Positions 7,885 through 17,620 of a stretch of DNA of 64,000 bases are shown here, one piece after another. The translations under genes were made by a program, and so were the position numbers. The notes beneath the pieces are model-generated. The model made no database searches. It was given only the letters and a program-made list of their open reading frames with translations, and was not told the DNA's origin. Each line of letters opens with the position of its first letter. Within the stretch, counting starts at the first letter, position 1. This DNA is from Providencia hangzhouensis (GTDB lineage: Bacteria > Pseudomonadota > Gammaproteobacteria > Enterobacterales > Enterobacteriaceae): positions 2,976,001 through 3,040,000 of the forward strand of contig NZ_CP135052.1 of assembly GCF_029193595.2 (NCBI RefSeq). The letters are read 5' to 3'.

Positions 7885-8882
7885 TGCCTTTACGTACGCA
7901 AAGACTAATAATTACTGCGCTGTTTATGGGGCTTATAACCTATGCCGCTTGGCAGCTATACACCCACTGGGGATCATGGTTACAACTTAGCCTAGCTTGG
8001 CAAAAACAGTTAAACCAAGGGCTATCTTACCTATTGCAAGAAACCACCTCTCGCCCATGGTATGCAGGTGGGTTACTGGTAGTTGCCAGTTTTGCGTATG
8101 GTTTTTTGCATGCCCTTGGGCCGGGGCATGGCAAATTAATTATTACCACTTATATTGCCACCCAAGCGACTCATTTAAAACAGAGTGTTATCATTAGTTT
8201 ACTTGCATCGCTCTTACAAGGGCTTGTTGCGATTACTTTAGTTTCCTTAGTCTTGATCCTATTCCAACTCTCTACTAAGCATCTCAACCAAGCCAGTTTA
8301 TATGCAGAGCAAACGAGTTATCTATTTGTCATTTTGCTGGGTAGCTATTTATGCATCAGCGCATTGCGTCGTGGCTGGTCAATCCGCAAATCAAGACACT
8401 TGGCACCACTCAAGATAAAAAGCATTCAACCACTGAATTCATCAACGAAAGCAATAAGTAAAACAAAAGCCCATAGCCACTCGGACAACTGTGGTTGTGG
8501 GCACCAACACGTTATCCAGTCCCATCAATTACAATCCAGTTTTAAAAGTAAGCTATTGATTATCCTATCGATGGGTATCCGCCCTTGCTCCGGGGCAATT
8601 CTTGTATTGCTGTTTTCTTATGTCATTGAGGTCTATGCGTGGGGGGTTATCGCTGCCTTAGCAATGGCAATGGGGACTGCATTAACTGTTTGTTTAATCG
8701 CTCTTTTTGTTCATTTAATGCGTGATAATGCGGTTCGTGTATCACGCTTAAAAGGAAAGTCATTTTCCCCATATTGGGCAATCACACTGAAAATTTTGGC
8801 AGGTATTTTATTTATTTTGATGGGGGTTTTGATGCTACAAAGCATCGGCTTAGAACAGTCGGTTTCGCCACTCTTGCGATAA
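7875..8882 (+). CDS. NicO/RcnA-type nickel or cobalt exporter
   Basis: A 335-residue inner-membrane protein with about six membrane segments. Family signatures are GPGHGKLIITTYIA at about residue 77 and GIRPCSGAILVLLFSY at about 233. A histidine-rich cytoplasmic loop (HSHSDNCGCGHQH) lies between the halves and fits metal sensing or delivery. NicO proteins move Ni2+ or Co2+, usually outwards. Co-transcribed with the DUF1007 gene. The E. coli RcnR operator pattern is not seen upstream, so metal specificity is open. Confidence 0.88.
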   Translation: MSIMPLRTQRLIITALFMGLITYAAWQLYTHWGSWLQLSLAWQKQLNQGLSYLLQETTSRPWYAGGLLVVASFAYGFLHALGPGHGKLIITTYIATQATHLKQSVIISLLASLLQGLVAITLVSLVLILFQLSTKHLNQASLYAEQTSYLFVILLGSYLCISALRRGWSIRKSRHLAPLKIKSIQPLNSSTKAISKTKAHSHSDNCGCGHQHVIQSHQLQSSFKSKLLIILSMGIRPCSGAILVLLFSYVIEVYAWGVIAALAMAMGTALTVCLIALFVHLMRDNAVRVSRLKGKSFSPYWAITLKILAGILFILMGVLMLQSIGLEQSVSPLLR

Positions 8883-8890
8883 ACCATTAA

Positions 8891-8913
8891 AAAAGGGAGG
8901 GCTCCCCCTCCCA
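8891..8913 (-). terminator. terminator of ttrBCA (minus strand)
   Basis: Six-base G/C stem GGGAGG (8896-8901)/CCTCCC (8908-8913). On the minus strand it is followed directly by a T-run (from 8895 downwards). It closes the convergent pair formed by ttrA and the NicO gene. Confidence 0.7.
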
Positions 8914-8930
8914 GGCATTTGCCGAAGTCA

Positions 8931-8953
8931 CGGTGTGGTAGCACACCGTTTTA
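8931..8953 (+). terminator. terminator of the NicO operon (plus strand)
   Basis: Eight-base perfect stem ACGGTGTG/CACACCGT with a GTAG loop, followed by TTTAT. It lies 50 bases after the NicO stop. Confidence 0.65.
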
Positions 8954-9050
8954 TGCGCAATGTCAACTGCTTACTACTTATTGCCAACTACCAGATGGCT
9001 AATGGTGAAGCTATGCAGGTCCCCACCACTAGCCATCCTTACTACTTCAT

Positions 9051-12000
9051 TTAACCAATTAACTCAATGCGAGCAGGTAAGCCTTGGCGTACCGATGCCC
9101 CCGAAACCCAATCTAACCACGTGTTAGCAACTTCACGTGTTGGGTCAGCAAACCCAAGGTCATTTAAGTTAATTCCTGAACCATTTGCCGCATTCATTGG
9201 CATAGGTTGGCCATCCAGATAATGCTGTTTCGCTCCCATCTCGGTATGCCCATAGCCATGTTCAATCGCAAGCACTCCAGGCATTACGCCATCAAGTACG
9301 CTTACTTGAGCTTCAGCATGCCCCCCCGGTGTGGTGATCCTAATCCAATCTCCATGTTTTACCCCCATTTTCGCTGCATCATCGGGGTGGATAGCAACAA
9401 GATTCGTCGGTTTCACATGGCGGAGCCGTTCAATAACGGTGGTTGAGCTGCTCATCACATGGGATTTAAATGACATCAGCTTCAGCGGCCACTCTTTTTC
9501 TGGGAATACTGCATTCACATCATCCCCATTCGCCATACGAGGCGGGTAATACGTCGGGCAACCGCTATAACGTTCACCCGTTATGGCATGGCGATTAACG
9601 GCCACCGTTGGGTTCCAAATTTGTAAGCCTTTTTTCCATTGAGGACCTGTTGCATCGCCATCCCACGCTTTTTCATAAGGCGCAAAACGGCCACCTCGTG
9701 TGAAAATATAGGCAACACGGCGAACTTCCTCTGGTTTTAAAGTCCGTGTAATAGCCGGTAAAATACGCTCCACGCCACTGATTTGGATATCTTCTGTTGC
9801 GGCTTCAGGGACTGGTTTCTCCCCTAACCACGCCATATTTGCAGCAACTCTTAAGTAATAGTCTTCCGCTGTATTGAGTGAATGCATGTTGCCATCCATA
9901 TCCTCAATCACGTTATCGCCAAAGCCGGGTAAATTAAGTTCTTTCGCTACAGCAATACAGAAACTCTCCATCGAAACTGGCTGGCCGTCCGCTGTTTTCG
10001 CAGTACGTGACTCAACAATCGGCCAACGTGCTGTGCTGGCTTTGACCTGCACGCCAGACCATGGTGCACTAAACCCCCAACTTTCGAAGTTATGGGTATC
10101 TGGCACAATGTAATCTGCCAATGCCGTGGTTTCATTCATAAAGGCATCAATACCAATAATCAGCGGCAGGTGTTTAGGGTCTTTCAGTTTTTCTTCCATC
10201 ACCTGACGAATACCTGCAATACCATATACAGGGTTAGTCATATTGGTGATCCACGCTTTCAGTGCGTAGGGGTATCCCATCAAGGCAGATGCTAACTGCT
10301 CTGTTAATTGACCTTTAGCAAACGGGTACCAAGGGGCTTTTGCTGGGTATGGGTTTTCACCCGCTGCCTGACGTGCTTTGAACTCATCTGATTTTTCATA
10401 CACTTCATTACTGCGCGACAGCACCACACCTTTAGGTTTCACTTTACCTTTATAGCTAGCAATTTTGTAACGCGGCCCATCGTTTTCCCCGTTGAATTTA
10501 CCGCCACCAACAGAAACACCGCCTTTCAAGTTCAGGTTACCAATCAATGCGTTAAGCATGATAACTGACCATGCAGTGTAAAAACCATTACCCCCCATCA
10601 TACCGCCATGAGAGATGACGGCGGCTTTTCTATCATAAGAAGTTAATGCTTTACCCAACGATTCAATCGTTTTCACTGGAACATGGCAACGCTGACTGTA
10701 TTCTTCCAAAGTCATACGATTTGCCGCTTCTTTTAAACATTGGAAGCTAGATTTAACGGTCACTTCACTGCCATCGTGCAAGGTGACTTGGCGTGTCACA
10801 AAGAGCTCGGCCGTAGGCGTTTCATCAGCCAGTTTTAATTCACCCGCAGCATCTTGCACTAAATAAGCTTTCTCATTGTCACCTTCCCCTGTGATATAAG
10901 AAGAAATTAACAATTTACCTGCTAATGGGTGGTTATCATCCGTGATCACTAAATGTGTTGAGTTAGTCCAGCTTTTCTCCCCCACGGCTTCCATGGATTT
11001 CTCACTTGGCACACTGAGGTATTTTGCGTTGTAACGGTTATTTTCAATGATCCAGCGGATCATCCCCATCACCAATGCCGCATCCGTACCCGGTTGCACA
11101 GGAACCCAATGACCGTGGTCATTCGCTAAAGTGGTTGTTAATGGTAATGCAGGTGATACCACCACATAGTTAAATGAATCACGTAAACGCGCTGTGGCTA
11201 ACTGGCGGCCTTGGCGCTTAAATGGGTTACCTGATTGTGCAGGTGATGTCCCTAGGAATAGCGCGAAACGGACATTATCCCAATCGGGTTTAACGTGGGC
11301 ATTTTTGTCCAAATCATCCATTAATGCACCGGAACCCGCACGGTAAGCCAGTCCACAATAAGAACCGTGAGCACCGAAGTTTTTACTGCCAAAGGCATTT
11401 TGTGCAAAGCGACGGATAAAGCCATCACGGCCGTCATCACCTGCGTTGGTCACTAATAATTGGTTAGCTTTTGGCCCCAATTTAGGTTGAGATGGGTCTA
11501 AAGGCGTTTCTAAGTCACGTATCGCCCGTAAGCCATCCACATGCCCCTCACCAAATAAGTCGCCTCCTTCAACCACTTCTTTAATCAGTTGTTCAAAACT
11601 GATGCGCTCCCATTTACCTTCGCCGCGTTTACCCACACGTTTCATCGGTTCAAGGATACGCAATGGGCTTGTTAAGCCTTCCATTAACGTCGCACCACGA
11701 GCACAAGCTGTCGAACGGTGTTCAAGGCCTGATTCTCCACTCATTTTATTAAATGCCGTTTTCAGTGGCATTCCATAAGGAAAGTGCTCTTCATGGGAAA
11801 GTGGATGATAAGGGTTCCCCGCGATACGCAATACTTCATTTTTTGCTGTATCGACGCGAGCACGGATACCACACTGGGTCCAACAACCAAAACACTGGGT
11901 CATCGCAACCACTTGTTCTGGATTTTCTTGCCAGCCTTTCAGTACCTGCCCTTCAGGGCGTAAAGAGTTACCATTAAGCCTATCAAGAGTGACTTTACCT

Positions 12001-12125
12001 GACGTACCATTAACCAGACCATCGACTGCACGTTTGGCAACATCACGGTAGCTTGCACCAAATAATGCGATACCACCGACAACCAAACCACCTTTAAGCC
12101 ATTGACGTCTTGAGAATTTAGCCAT
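9051..12125 (-). CDS. ttrA: tetrathionate reductase catalytic subunit A
   Basis: TtrA is the bis-MGD molybdenum subunit that reduces tetrathionate to thiosulfate on the periplasmic side. Translation from the ATG at 12125 gives 1024 residues, close to the Salmonella protein, and follows a GGAGAG site. The N-terminus carries a twin-arginine signal (SRRQWLKGG, then a hydrophobic run). A [4Fe-4S] cluster is expected from the cysteines in TQCFGCWTQCGIR and ACARGA. Molybdopterin-binding stretches such as FALFLGTSPAQSGNPFKRQGR and the C-terminal GGHAEAQVSVLDGV domain are present. It is last in ttrBCA and overlaps ttrC by eight bases. Confidence 0.96.
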   Translation of the reverse strand: MAKFSRRQWLKGGLVVGGIALFGASYRDVAKRAVDGLVNGTSGKVTLDRLNGNSLRPEGQVLKGWQENPEQVVAMTQCFGCWTQCGIRARVDTAKNEVLRIAGNPYHPLSHEEHFPYGMPLKTAFNKMSGESGLEHRSTACARGATLMEGLTSPLRILEPMKRVGKRGEGKWERISFEQLIKEVVEGGDLFGEGHVDGLRAIRDLETPLDPSQPKLGPKANQLLVTNAGDDGRDGFIRRFAQNAFGSKNFGAHGSYCGLAYRAGSGALMDDLDKNAHVKPDWDNVRFALFLGTSPAQSGNPFKRQGRQLATARLRDSFNYVVVSPALPLTTTLANDHGHWVPVQPGTDAALVMGMIRWIIENNRYNAKYLSVPSEKSMEAVGEKSWTNSTHLVITDDNHPLAGKLLISSYITGEGDNEKAYLVQDAAGELKLADETPTAELFVTRQVTLHDGSEVTVKSSFQCLKEAANRMTLEEYSQRCHVPVKTIESLGKALTSYDRKAAVISHGGMMGGNGFYTAWSVIMLNALIGNLNLKGGVSVGGGKFNGENDGPRYKIASYKGKVKPKGVVLSRSNEVYEKSDEFKARQAAGENPYPAKAPWYPFAKGQLTEQLASALMGYPYALKAWITNMTNPVYGIAGIRQVMEEKLKDPKHLPLIIGIDAFMNETTALADYIVPDTHNFESWGFSAPWSGVQVKASTARWPIVESRTAKTADGQPVSMESFCIAVAKELNLPGFGDNVIEDMDGNMHSLNTAEDYYLRVAANMAWLGEKPVPEAATEDIQISGVERILPAITRTLKPEEVRRVAYIFTRGGRFAPYEKAWDGDATGPQWKKGLQIWNPTVAVNRHAITGERYSGCPTYYPPRMANGDDVNAVFPEKEWPLKLMSFKSHVMSSSTTVIERLRHVKPTNLVAIHPDDAAKMGVKHGDWIRITTPGGHAEAQVSVLDGVMPGVLAIEHGYGHTEMGAKQHYLDGQPMPMNAANGSGINLNDLGFADPTREVANTWLDWVSGASVRQGLPARIELIG

Positions 12126-13146
12126 GTTGCACTCTCCTCGCAAACCGGCGAACACCTTCACGAACAATAATTGTTAACGCAATCCATAAACCGAATGTAC
12201 CGACGATAGCCAATAATCCATCTGTTCCCAGTGGGAAATGGTATGGGTTCGCGATAATGTTATATTTTGGAACCGCTTGAACTTCCATCAGGAAAATCCA
12301 ACGTAATGACCAAGCAAAAGCCATTGAAATTAAAGCTAGAACAGTAATGTATGGAACGGAACGAGTCGCTTTTAAATTACTGACGGACATTGCGAAAGTG
12401 ATTAACCACAGTGCACAAACCCCCATTAGCATCCACCAGCCTGCGCTTGCCGTATCTAACTGTTGGCGTACTGCGATACCTGAAGTGGTGTCACCTGATA
12501 ACCACAACGCAAAGCACACCACAAACAATAATAATGTCACAACTTGAAAACGCGCTAAGCGATTTTGATATTGAGGTTCACGGCGAGCCCCTAAACTAAT
12601 CAATGCAGGTAATGCTTGCAGAGCACTAAGGAACATCAATACCGGTATCCACCAGCTAAACCAAATTGGACGCGCGTTTAACACTGAGGCTTCACGGCCG
12701 GTATATAACAATAAACCGATGGCTGAAAATGCAGCCAACAAGGCAACCCAACGCGTTGCTTTGAATTCTTTTTTCCAAATCAGCTTCACCACTAATGCAA
12801 CAAAATATAAACCAATAAATGTGGTGAATAATGGTAGTAATACAGAGCCCCACCACATCCAAGACCATATTGTTGGATGAGCGTAAAAATGCCATACCCT
12901 TGCGGTTTGGTGTAAATCTGCGGTTAGTGCTAACGGCGCGGTGATCCCCATCGTGATAGCAATAAATACAGCGATCATTTCTAAGCGGCTGTTTTCAGGT
13001 TTGTTTCTCCAATGAAGATAGCACGCGTACAGAACCGCACAAGACGCAATCCCAATGAAGAAGAAATATTGTACCGCCCAAGGTAGCCAAAAGAATTCTT
13101 GTGGCTGAGCCATTATTTCTGAAATATAAGTCACTTGGCCATTCAT
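12118..13146 (-). CDS. ttrC: tetrathionate reductase membrane subunit C
   Basis: A 342-residue NrfD/PsrC-type integral membrane protein with eight or nine hydrophobic spans. It anchors TtrAB and passes electrons from menaquinol or other quinols to the TtrB clusters. The start is the ATG at 13146, whose first bases overlap the ttrB stop (TGATG), with AGGAGG about eight bases upstream. An alternative upstream start at 13164 lies inside ttrB and lacks this site. Order ttrB-ttrC-ttrA is the same as in Salmonella. Confidence 0.95.
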   Translation of the reverse strand: MNGQVTYISEIMAQPQEFFWLPWAVQYFFFIGIASCAVLYACYLHWRNKPENSRLEMIAVFIAITMGITAPLALTADLHQTARVWHFYAHPTIWSWMWWGSVLLPLFTTFIGLYFVALVVKLIWKKEFKATRWVALLAAFSAIGLLLYTGREASVLNARPIWFSWWIPVLMFLSALQALPALISLGARREPQYQNRLARFQVVTLLLFVVCFALWLSGDTTSGIAVRQQLDTASAGWWMLMGVCALWLITFAMSVSNLKATRSVPYITVLALISMAFAWSLRWIFLMEVQAVPKYNIIANPYHFPLGTDGLLAIVGTFGLWIALTIIVREGVRRFARRVQHG

Positions 13147-13883
13147 CAGAACACCTCCTGCCATAATGCGGGCTGCCCTTTGCCTTGCAGCGGTTGCACG
13201 AATGCGTCATCTAAACCTATATAGAAAACTTGTGGTAATGTGCCACTTTCCGGTTTGAGTACTTTGATTTCAGCCTCGTGCTCTGTCAGCATTTTACGGA
13301 TAGTACTGTTTGGGTCTTTTAAATCCCCAATAATGCGCGCACCACCGACACAGGATTCAACACAAGCAGGTAATAAACCCACTTCTAAGCGATGAGCACA
13401 GAATGTGCATTTATCTGCAGTTTGCGTAGAGTGGTTGATAAAGCGAGCATCATATGGGCAGGCTTGCACACAATACGCACACCCAACACAGCGTTCGTTA
13501 TCAACGACAACAATACCGTCTTCACGTTGGAAAGTCGCTTGAACTGGACATACAGGTACACAAGGAGGGTTATCACAGTGGTTACATAAACGGGGTAACA
13601 GTACGTTGGTGAACCCTTCTTCACCTTTCACTGCGACTTGATATTGATTCACTGTCGTTCTAAATTGACCTTGTGGGGTTTGGTTTTCAACCGAGCAGCT
13701 TACCGTGCAAGATTGGCAACCGATACAACGGCGCAAATCAATCAACATTCCATAGCGTTTTTCTGGATTGCCTTCTCTGCGTGTCGGGGAAAAATTTAGC
13801 CCTGCTTCTGCAATGGGAATCAACGATGCCCCCGCAGTTACGGCTCCAATTTGTTGTAGAAATTTTCGTTTACTCAGATCCAT
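13146..13883 (-). CDS. ttrB: tetrathionate reductase iron-sulfur subunit B
   Basis: A 245-residue electron-transfer subunit with four [4Fe-4S] motifs. Cysteine groups are CIGCQSCTVSC, CNHCDNPPCVPVCP, CVGCAYCVQACPYD and CTFCAHR with a downstream CVESC. The N-terminus is a Tat-type signal whose pair is Lys-Arg instead of Arg-Arg (SKRKFLQQIG). The same substitution is known in Salmonella TtrB. The start at 13883 follows a CTGGAG site. First gene of ttrBCA, divergent from ttrS. Confidence 0.95.
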   Translation of the reverse strand: MDLSKRKFLQQIGAVTAGASLIPIAEAGLNFSPTRREGNPEKRYGMLIDLRRCIGCQSCTVSCSVENQTPQGQFRTTVNQYQVAVKGEEGFTNVLLPRLCNHCDNPPCVPVCPVQATFQREDGIVVVDNERCVGCAYCVQACPYDARFINHSTQTADKCTFCAHRLEVGLLPACVESCVGGARIIGDLKDPNSTIRKMLTEHEAEIKVLKPESGTLPQVFYIGLDDAFVQPLQGKGQPALWQEVF

Positions 13884-13983
13884 AATTGGCTCCAGTATTG
13901 ACATTGCTAATGCGAAAATAAAAGTTATTAATCAATATGTTATTTGTATTACATGCGTTATTGACAATGGGTACAGTCTCGTT

Positions 13984-14095
13984 AAGATAACCACTGAAAT
14001 TGTTATTTCTCTTTAAACCCGATGGGTTATCTTGATAAAGCTTGTAGTGCCATTGTAAGAAGAGTGGAGCCACTGCCCTATTGTGGTTTACCACA
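13984..14095. promoter_or_regulatory. dyad cluster in the ttrB-ttrS control region
   Basis: Several dyads lie between the divergent start sites. AAGATAACC (13984-13992) is complementary to GGTTATCTT (14025-14033). AACCC-GAT-GGGTT lies at 14016-14028. Two related dyads of form GTGG-N-CCAC follow: AGTGGAGCCACT (14063-14074) and TGTGGTTTACCACA (14082-14095). They are candidate TtrR-binding sites or transcript hairpins. I see no good FNR box here; the nearest half match is TTGAT on the minus strand near 13930. Confidence 0.45.
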
Positions 14096-14137
14096 TACCC
14101 GTAGCTAAATTGATCTAACGCAACGAATAACTCAAAT

Positions 14138-15895
14138 ATGTTAAAAAAATCGTCTAGACCGTTGTATCACATACTGTTAATCATGCTACTGACGTGGTCT
14201 TTGCCAGCAATTTCGGCCCAGTGGACTATCGGGGTATTGGCCTTACGTGGCCCCAGTTCAACCCAATCTCATTGGCAGCCTTTGATTGATACACTCAATG
14301 AGTCGATTCCTGGGGAGCGTTTTACGTTACAACCTCTCAATTTAGATGAGATGAAAGAGGCGATTTCCAATCGCAAGATAGATTTTTTGTTGACGAATCC
14401 TGCCCAATTTATTCAGTTAGATAACCGCTATCATTTACGTTGGTTGCTCTCCCTTCGCTCAGACGTGGAGCCCAACAGCACAACGCGTAATGTTATTGGC
14501 AGCTTGATATTAGTTCGAAAAGACAGTGATATTTCAGAAGTTAAAAACCTAATAGGCAAGAAAGTCGGAGCAATTTCACCAGATGCTTTTGGTGGCTATT
14601 TGTTAGGTTACAAAGTGTTGAGGGATATGGGCTACGACGCTGCCAAAGACTTTAAGATGCAATTTTTAGGTTTCCCTGCAGATGCATTATTATACGCACT
14701 GCGTGATGATTCATTATCCGCAGCTATAGTTCCTGTCTGTTTATTAGAAAACATGCATAGCGAAGGGTTGATTGATAAAACACAATTTCGCCCATTGATT
14801 CAACATCCAAGCTCTCTCTCTTGTTTAACTAGCACAGAACTGTATCCAAATTGGTCTTTTGCCGCCTTAAGTGAAGTGCCGGACAATTTAGTCGACAAAG
14901 TCACCAAGACATTATTATCAACAGATAAAGCCGCTATGCGTTGGGGAGCTCCCGCGTCGGTGACTCAAGTCGAAACCTTACTCAGAGACGTTAACCAACA
15001 TCCGCAACAGCGTCAAATCTGGCAGGATATCGTCAGTTGGACCATTCAAAACCAAATCACTATCAGCCTTGTCGCTTTATTTTTTGTATTACTTGGGATA
15101 AATCATGTTTGGATTGCCTTTTTGGTGAGACGTCGCAGCCGCCAATTAGAAGAAGCGCATAATCGCTTGCGAGAGCAAGAAGCCAATTTACAAAAGGCAC
15201 AACGGTTAAATATTTTGGGGGAAATGGCATCTGGGTTTGCCCATGAATTGAACCAACCGCTGTCTGCAATCCGCCATTATGCCCAAGGGTGTATTCTACG
15301 CCTGACTAAAGAGTCTGAAAGCCACCCATTAATTAGCGCATTAACTAAAATCGACGACCAAGCTCAACGTGGAGCCGATATCATTCGCAATTTGCGTCTC
15401 TGGGCGGGTAAACCAAGCCATGACCCCGCAATCACATTGAGCCAGCAATCGGTTAAACAGGCTATTAATCATATTTGGCAATTATTGCGTGCAGACCAGC
15501 ACTACCCCAATTCGAGGTTAATTTTACCTGAAACCCCTGACGTCTCCCTGATGTTGCCAGACACGTTACTAGAACAATTACTTTCTAATTTAATCAGTAA
15601 CAGTTTGCAAGCAGGGGCAACCCTACTGCGTTTCGAGTTTCATTTTTCGCAGCAACATTTTTTACTTGTTTTACAGGACAATGCTGGAGGGATGCCTGCG
15701 GGTCAATTAGAGCAAGGTATCACGCCATTTGCGACAACTAAAAAAGAAGGTTTAGGGTTAGGTTTAGTGATCTGCCAGCGTTTGATACAAAGCCAAGGCG
15801 GAGACATTCGTATCGAAAATAACCTAAGTGATGATGGGTTACATGGCTTAATGGTCACTCTTATTTTCAATTATCACAATAAAATCGTAGATTAA
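14138..15895 (+). CDS. ttrS: tetrathionate sensor histidine kinase
   Basis: A 585-residue membrane sensor for tetrathionate. A signal peptide or first membrane span covers about residues 9-25. A periplasmic PhnD-like binding domain follows at about 28-300, then a membrane span at about 308-328. A coiled segment leads to the HisKA domain, whose phospho-accepting His lies in ASGFAHELNQPLSAIRH at about residue 368. ATPase boxes are seen as NSLQAGA, DNAGGMP and GLGLGLVICQ. Adjacent ttrR encodes its response regulator, and both are divergent from ttrBCA. Confidence 0.95.
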   Translation: MLKKSSRPLYHILLIMLLTWSLPAISAQWTIGVLALRGPSSTQSHWQPLIDTLNESIPGERFTLQPLNLDEMKEAISNRKIDFLLTNPAQFIQLDNRYHLRWLLSLRSDVEPNSTTRNVIGSLILVRKDSDISEVKNLIGKKVGAISPDAFGGYLLGYKVLRDMGYDAAKDFKMQFLGFPADALLYALRDDSLSAAIVPVCLLENMHSEGLIDKTQFRPLIQHPSSLSCLTSTELYPNWSFAALSEVPDNLVDKVTKTLLSTDKAAMRWGAPASVTQVETLLRDVNQHPQQRQIWQDIVSWTIQNQITISLVALFFVLLGINHVWIAFLVRRRSRQLEEAHNRLREQEANLQKAQRLNILGEMASGFAHELNQPLSAIRHYAQGCILRLTKESESHPLISALTKIDDQAQRGADIIRNLRLWAGKPSHDPAITLSQQSVKQAINHIWQLLRADQHYPNSRLILPETPDVSLMLPDTLLEQLLSNLISNSLQAGATLLRFEFHFSQQHFLLVLQDNAGGMPAGQLEQGITPFATTKKEGLGLGLVICQRLIQSQGGDIRIENNLSDDGLHGLMVTLIFNYHNKIVD

Positions 15896-16020
15896 GCATG
15901 TTTTGCCACGTAATTGATAACATTCACATTAACTATATGTGACAATGGCTTTATTGCGATAATCAATGCTCATTATATAAAGCACCTTATTTGTCACCCT
16001 CTACACGACGAGGTATATGT

Positions 16021-16617
16021 ATGCCAGTAATCCATCTCGTGGATGATGACCCCGATGTGACGGATGCCTGCCAATTCTTACTAGAAACATTGGGCTATAG
16101 CGTTACCGTTTGGAATGACAGTGAAACATTTATCCAAAATGCGGCATTACACCAAGAAGGTGTGGTGTTATTGGATATGCGCATGCCTAAATTAGATGGA
16201 CGACAAGTTCACCAATACCTTAGGGAACAACACAGTACATTGGCTGTGATATTTTTATCTGGTCATGGCGATATCCCGATGGCGGTGGAACAAGTGAAAC
16301 TTGGCGCTGTTGATTTTCTACAAAAACCCATTGATAGCCAACAACTTGCTAAGACCTTAGAACAAGCTCAATCACAAACCACCAAAGCCACTGAAGGGCA
16401 TTTAATTAAGCAGCGCTATGAAACGCTCACCCCTCGTGAAAAAGATATCTGTGGTTATGTGTTGCAAGGCTTAATTAACCGTGAGATTGCTGAGGCAACC
16501 TGTGTTTCTGTACGCACTGTTGAGGTTCATCGCTCTCGCGTCATGGAAAAAATGGCGGTTCGTAACTTAGCTGAGTTAATGAGCACCATGCAGGCAATTA
16601 ACGCTTTAAACGAATAA
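16021..16617 (+). CDS. ttrR: tetrathionate response regulator
   Basis: A 198-residue FixJ/NarL-type regulator that activates ttrBCA when tetrathionate is present. The receiver domain starts with HLVDDDPDV and has the phospho-accepting Asp in LLDMRMPKLDG. The switch residues appear as FLSGHGD and the conserved Lys in FLQKPID. The LuxR-type HTH is C-terminal (LTPREKDICGYVLQGLINREIA and SVRTVEVHRSRVMEKM). I start at the ATG at 16021, after CGAGG; the longer frame from 15991 adds ten residues that are not domain-like. Confidence 0.94.
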   Translation: MPVIHLVDDDPDVTDACQFLLETLGYSVTVWNDSETFIQNAALHQEGVVLLDMRMPKLDGRQVHQYLREQHSTLAVIFLSGHGDIPMAVEQVKLGAVDFLQKPIDSQQLAKTLEQAQSQTTKATEGHLIKQRYETLTPREKDICGYVLQGLINREIAEATCVSVRTVEVHRSRVMEKMAVRNLAELMSTMQAINALNE

Positions 16618-16675
16618 TTTGATATAGTTTAATCATGCCTTTTTATTAATTTGTGACTAATATATTCGGATAACA

Positions 16676-17620
16676 ATGATACTAGCTCCAAAATTTCAAA
16701 AACGGTTTTTCCACCCTCGTTACTGGCTAACTTGGCTAGGCATTGGCATATTATATCTTCTTGTATTATTGCCTTATCCTCTCATTTATTGGATGGGAAC
16801 GCGTTTAGGGTTATTTTCTAAACGCTTTTTGAAAAAACGGGTGAAAGTCGCAGAGCGAAATTTGCAATTATGTTTTCCAGACATGAGTGAGCAAGAACGG
16901 CAACGCTGTGTTGACAAAAACTTTGAATCTGTCGGCATGGGCTTATTTGAAACGGGCATGGCTTGGTTTTGGCCTGATTGGCGCGTTCGTCGCTGGGTCA
17001 AAGTCATTGGGGAAGAAAATGCTGTTGCTGCCCGCCAAACAGGTAGAGGCATTATCGCGCTTGGTGTTCATTTTTTAACCTTGGAAATGGGTGCGCGTGC
17101 CTTTGGCATGTTAAATCCGGGCATTGGTGTATATCGCGCCAATGATAATGACCTCCTCGATTGGCTACAAACCCGTGGGCGCTTACGTTCCAACAAATAT
17201 ATGTTGGATCGCAAAGATATGAAAGGCATGGTTCGTGACTTAAAAAATGGTGAAATTTTATGGTATGCCCCCGACCATGATTACGGCCCTCGCAATAGTA
17301 CATTTGCGCCTTTGTTCGCCGTAAAAGATGCAGCGACAACCAATGGCTCGCAAATTATTTTACGTCTGGCTTCCCCTTTAGTGGTGCCTTTTACACCAAG
17401 ACGTTTACCTGCGGGTAAAGGTTATGAATTAATCATTCAACCTGCCATTGATGATTTCCCAATTGAAGATAATGTGGCTACCGCAACCATGATGAACCAA
17501 GTTATTGAAAAAGAAATCCTCAGAGCACCAGAACAATATATGTGGCTACATCGTCGTTTTAAAACGCGTCCTGAAGGGGAGCCTTCGTTATACGGGGATT
17601 TAGACAAAATCCATCATTAA
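16676..17620 (+). CDS. lpxL: lipid A lauroyltransferase, LpxL type
   Basis: A 314-residue inner-membrane acyltransferase that adds a secondary acyl chain, normally laurate, to Kdo2-lipid IVA during lipid A synthesis. It aligns strongly with E. coli Lpx[13 protein letters not shown] at the start, the catalytic HX4E motif HFLTLE at about residue 124, [19 protein letters not shown], and the C-terminal [18 protein letters not shown] membrane span lies at about residues 17-40. The closely related cold-induced LpxP cannot be fully excluded, but the mdtG neighbourhood favours LpxL. Confidence 0.92.
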   Translation: MILAPKFQKRFFHPRYWLTWLGIGILYLLVLLPYPLIYWMGTRLGLFSKRFLKKRVKVAERNLQLCFPDMSEQERQRCVDKNFESVGMGLFETGMAWFWPDWRVRRWVKVIGEENAVAARQTGRGIIALGVHFLTLEMGARAFGMLNPGIGVYRANDNDLLDWLQTRGRLRSNKYMLDRKDMKGMVRDLKNGEILWYAPDHDYGPRNSTFAPLFAVKDAATTNGSQIILRLASPLVVPFTPRRLPAGKGYELIIQPAIDDFPIEDNVATATMMNQVIEKEILRAPEQYMWLHRRFKTRPEGEPSLYGDLDKIHH

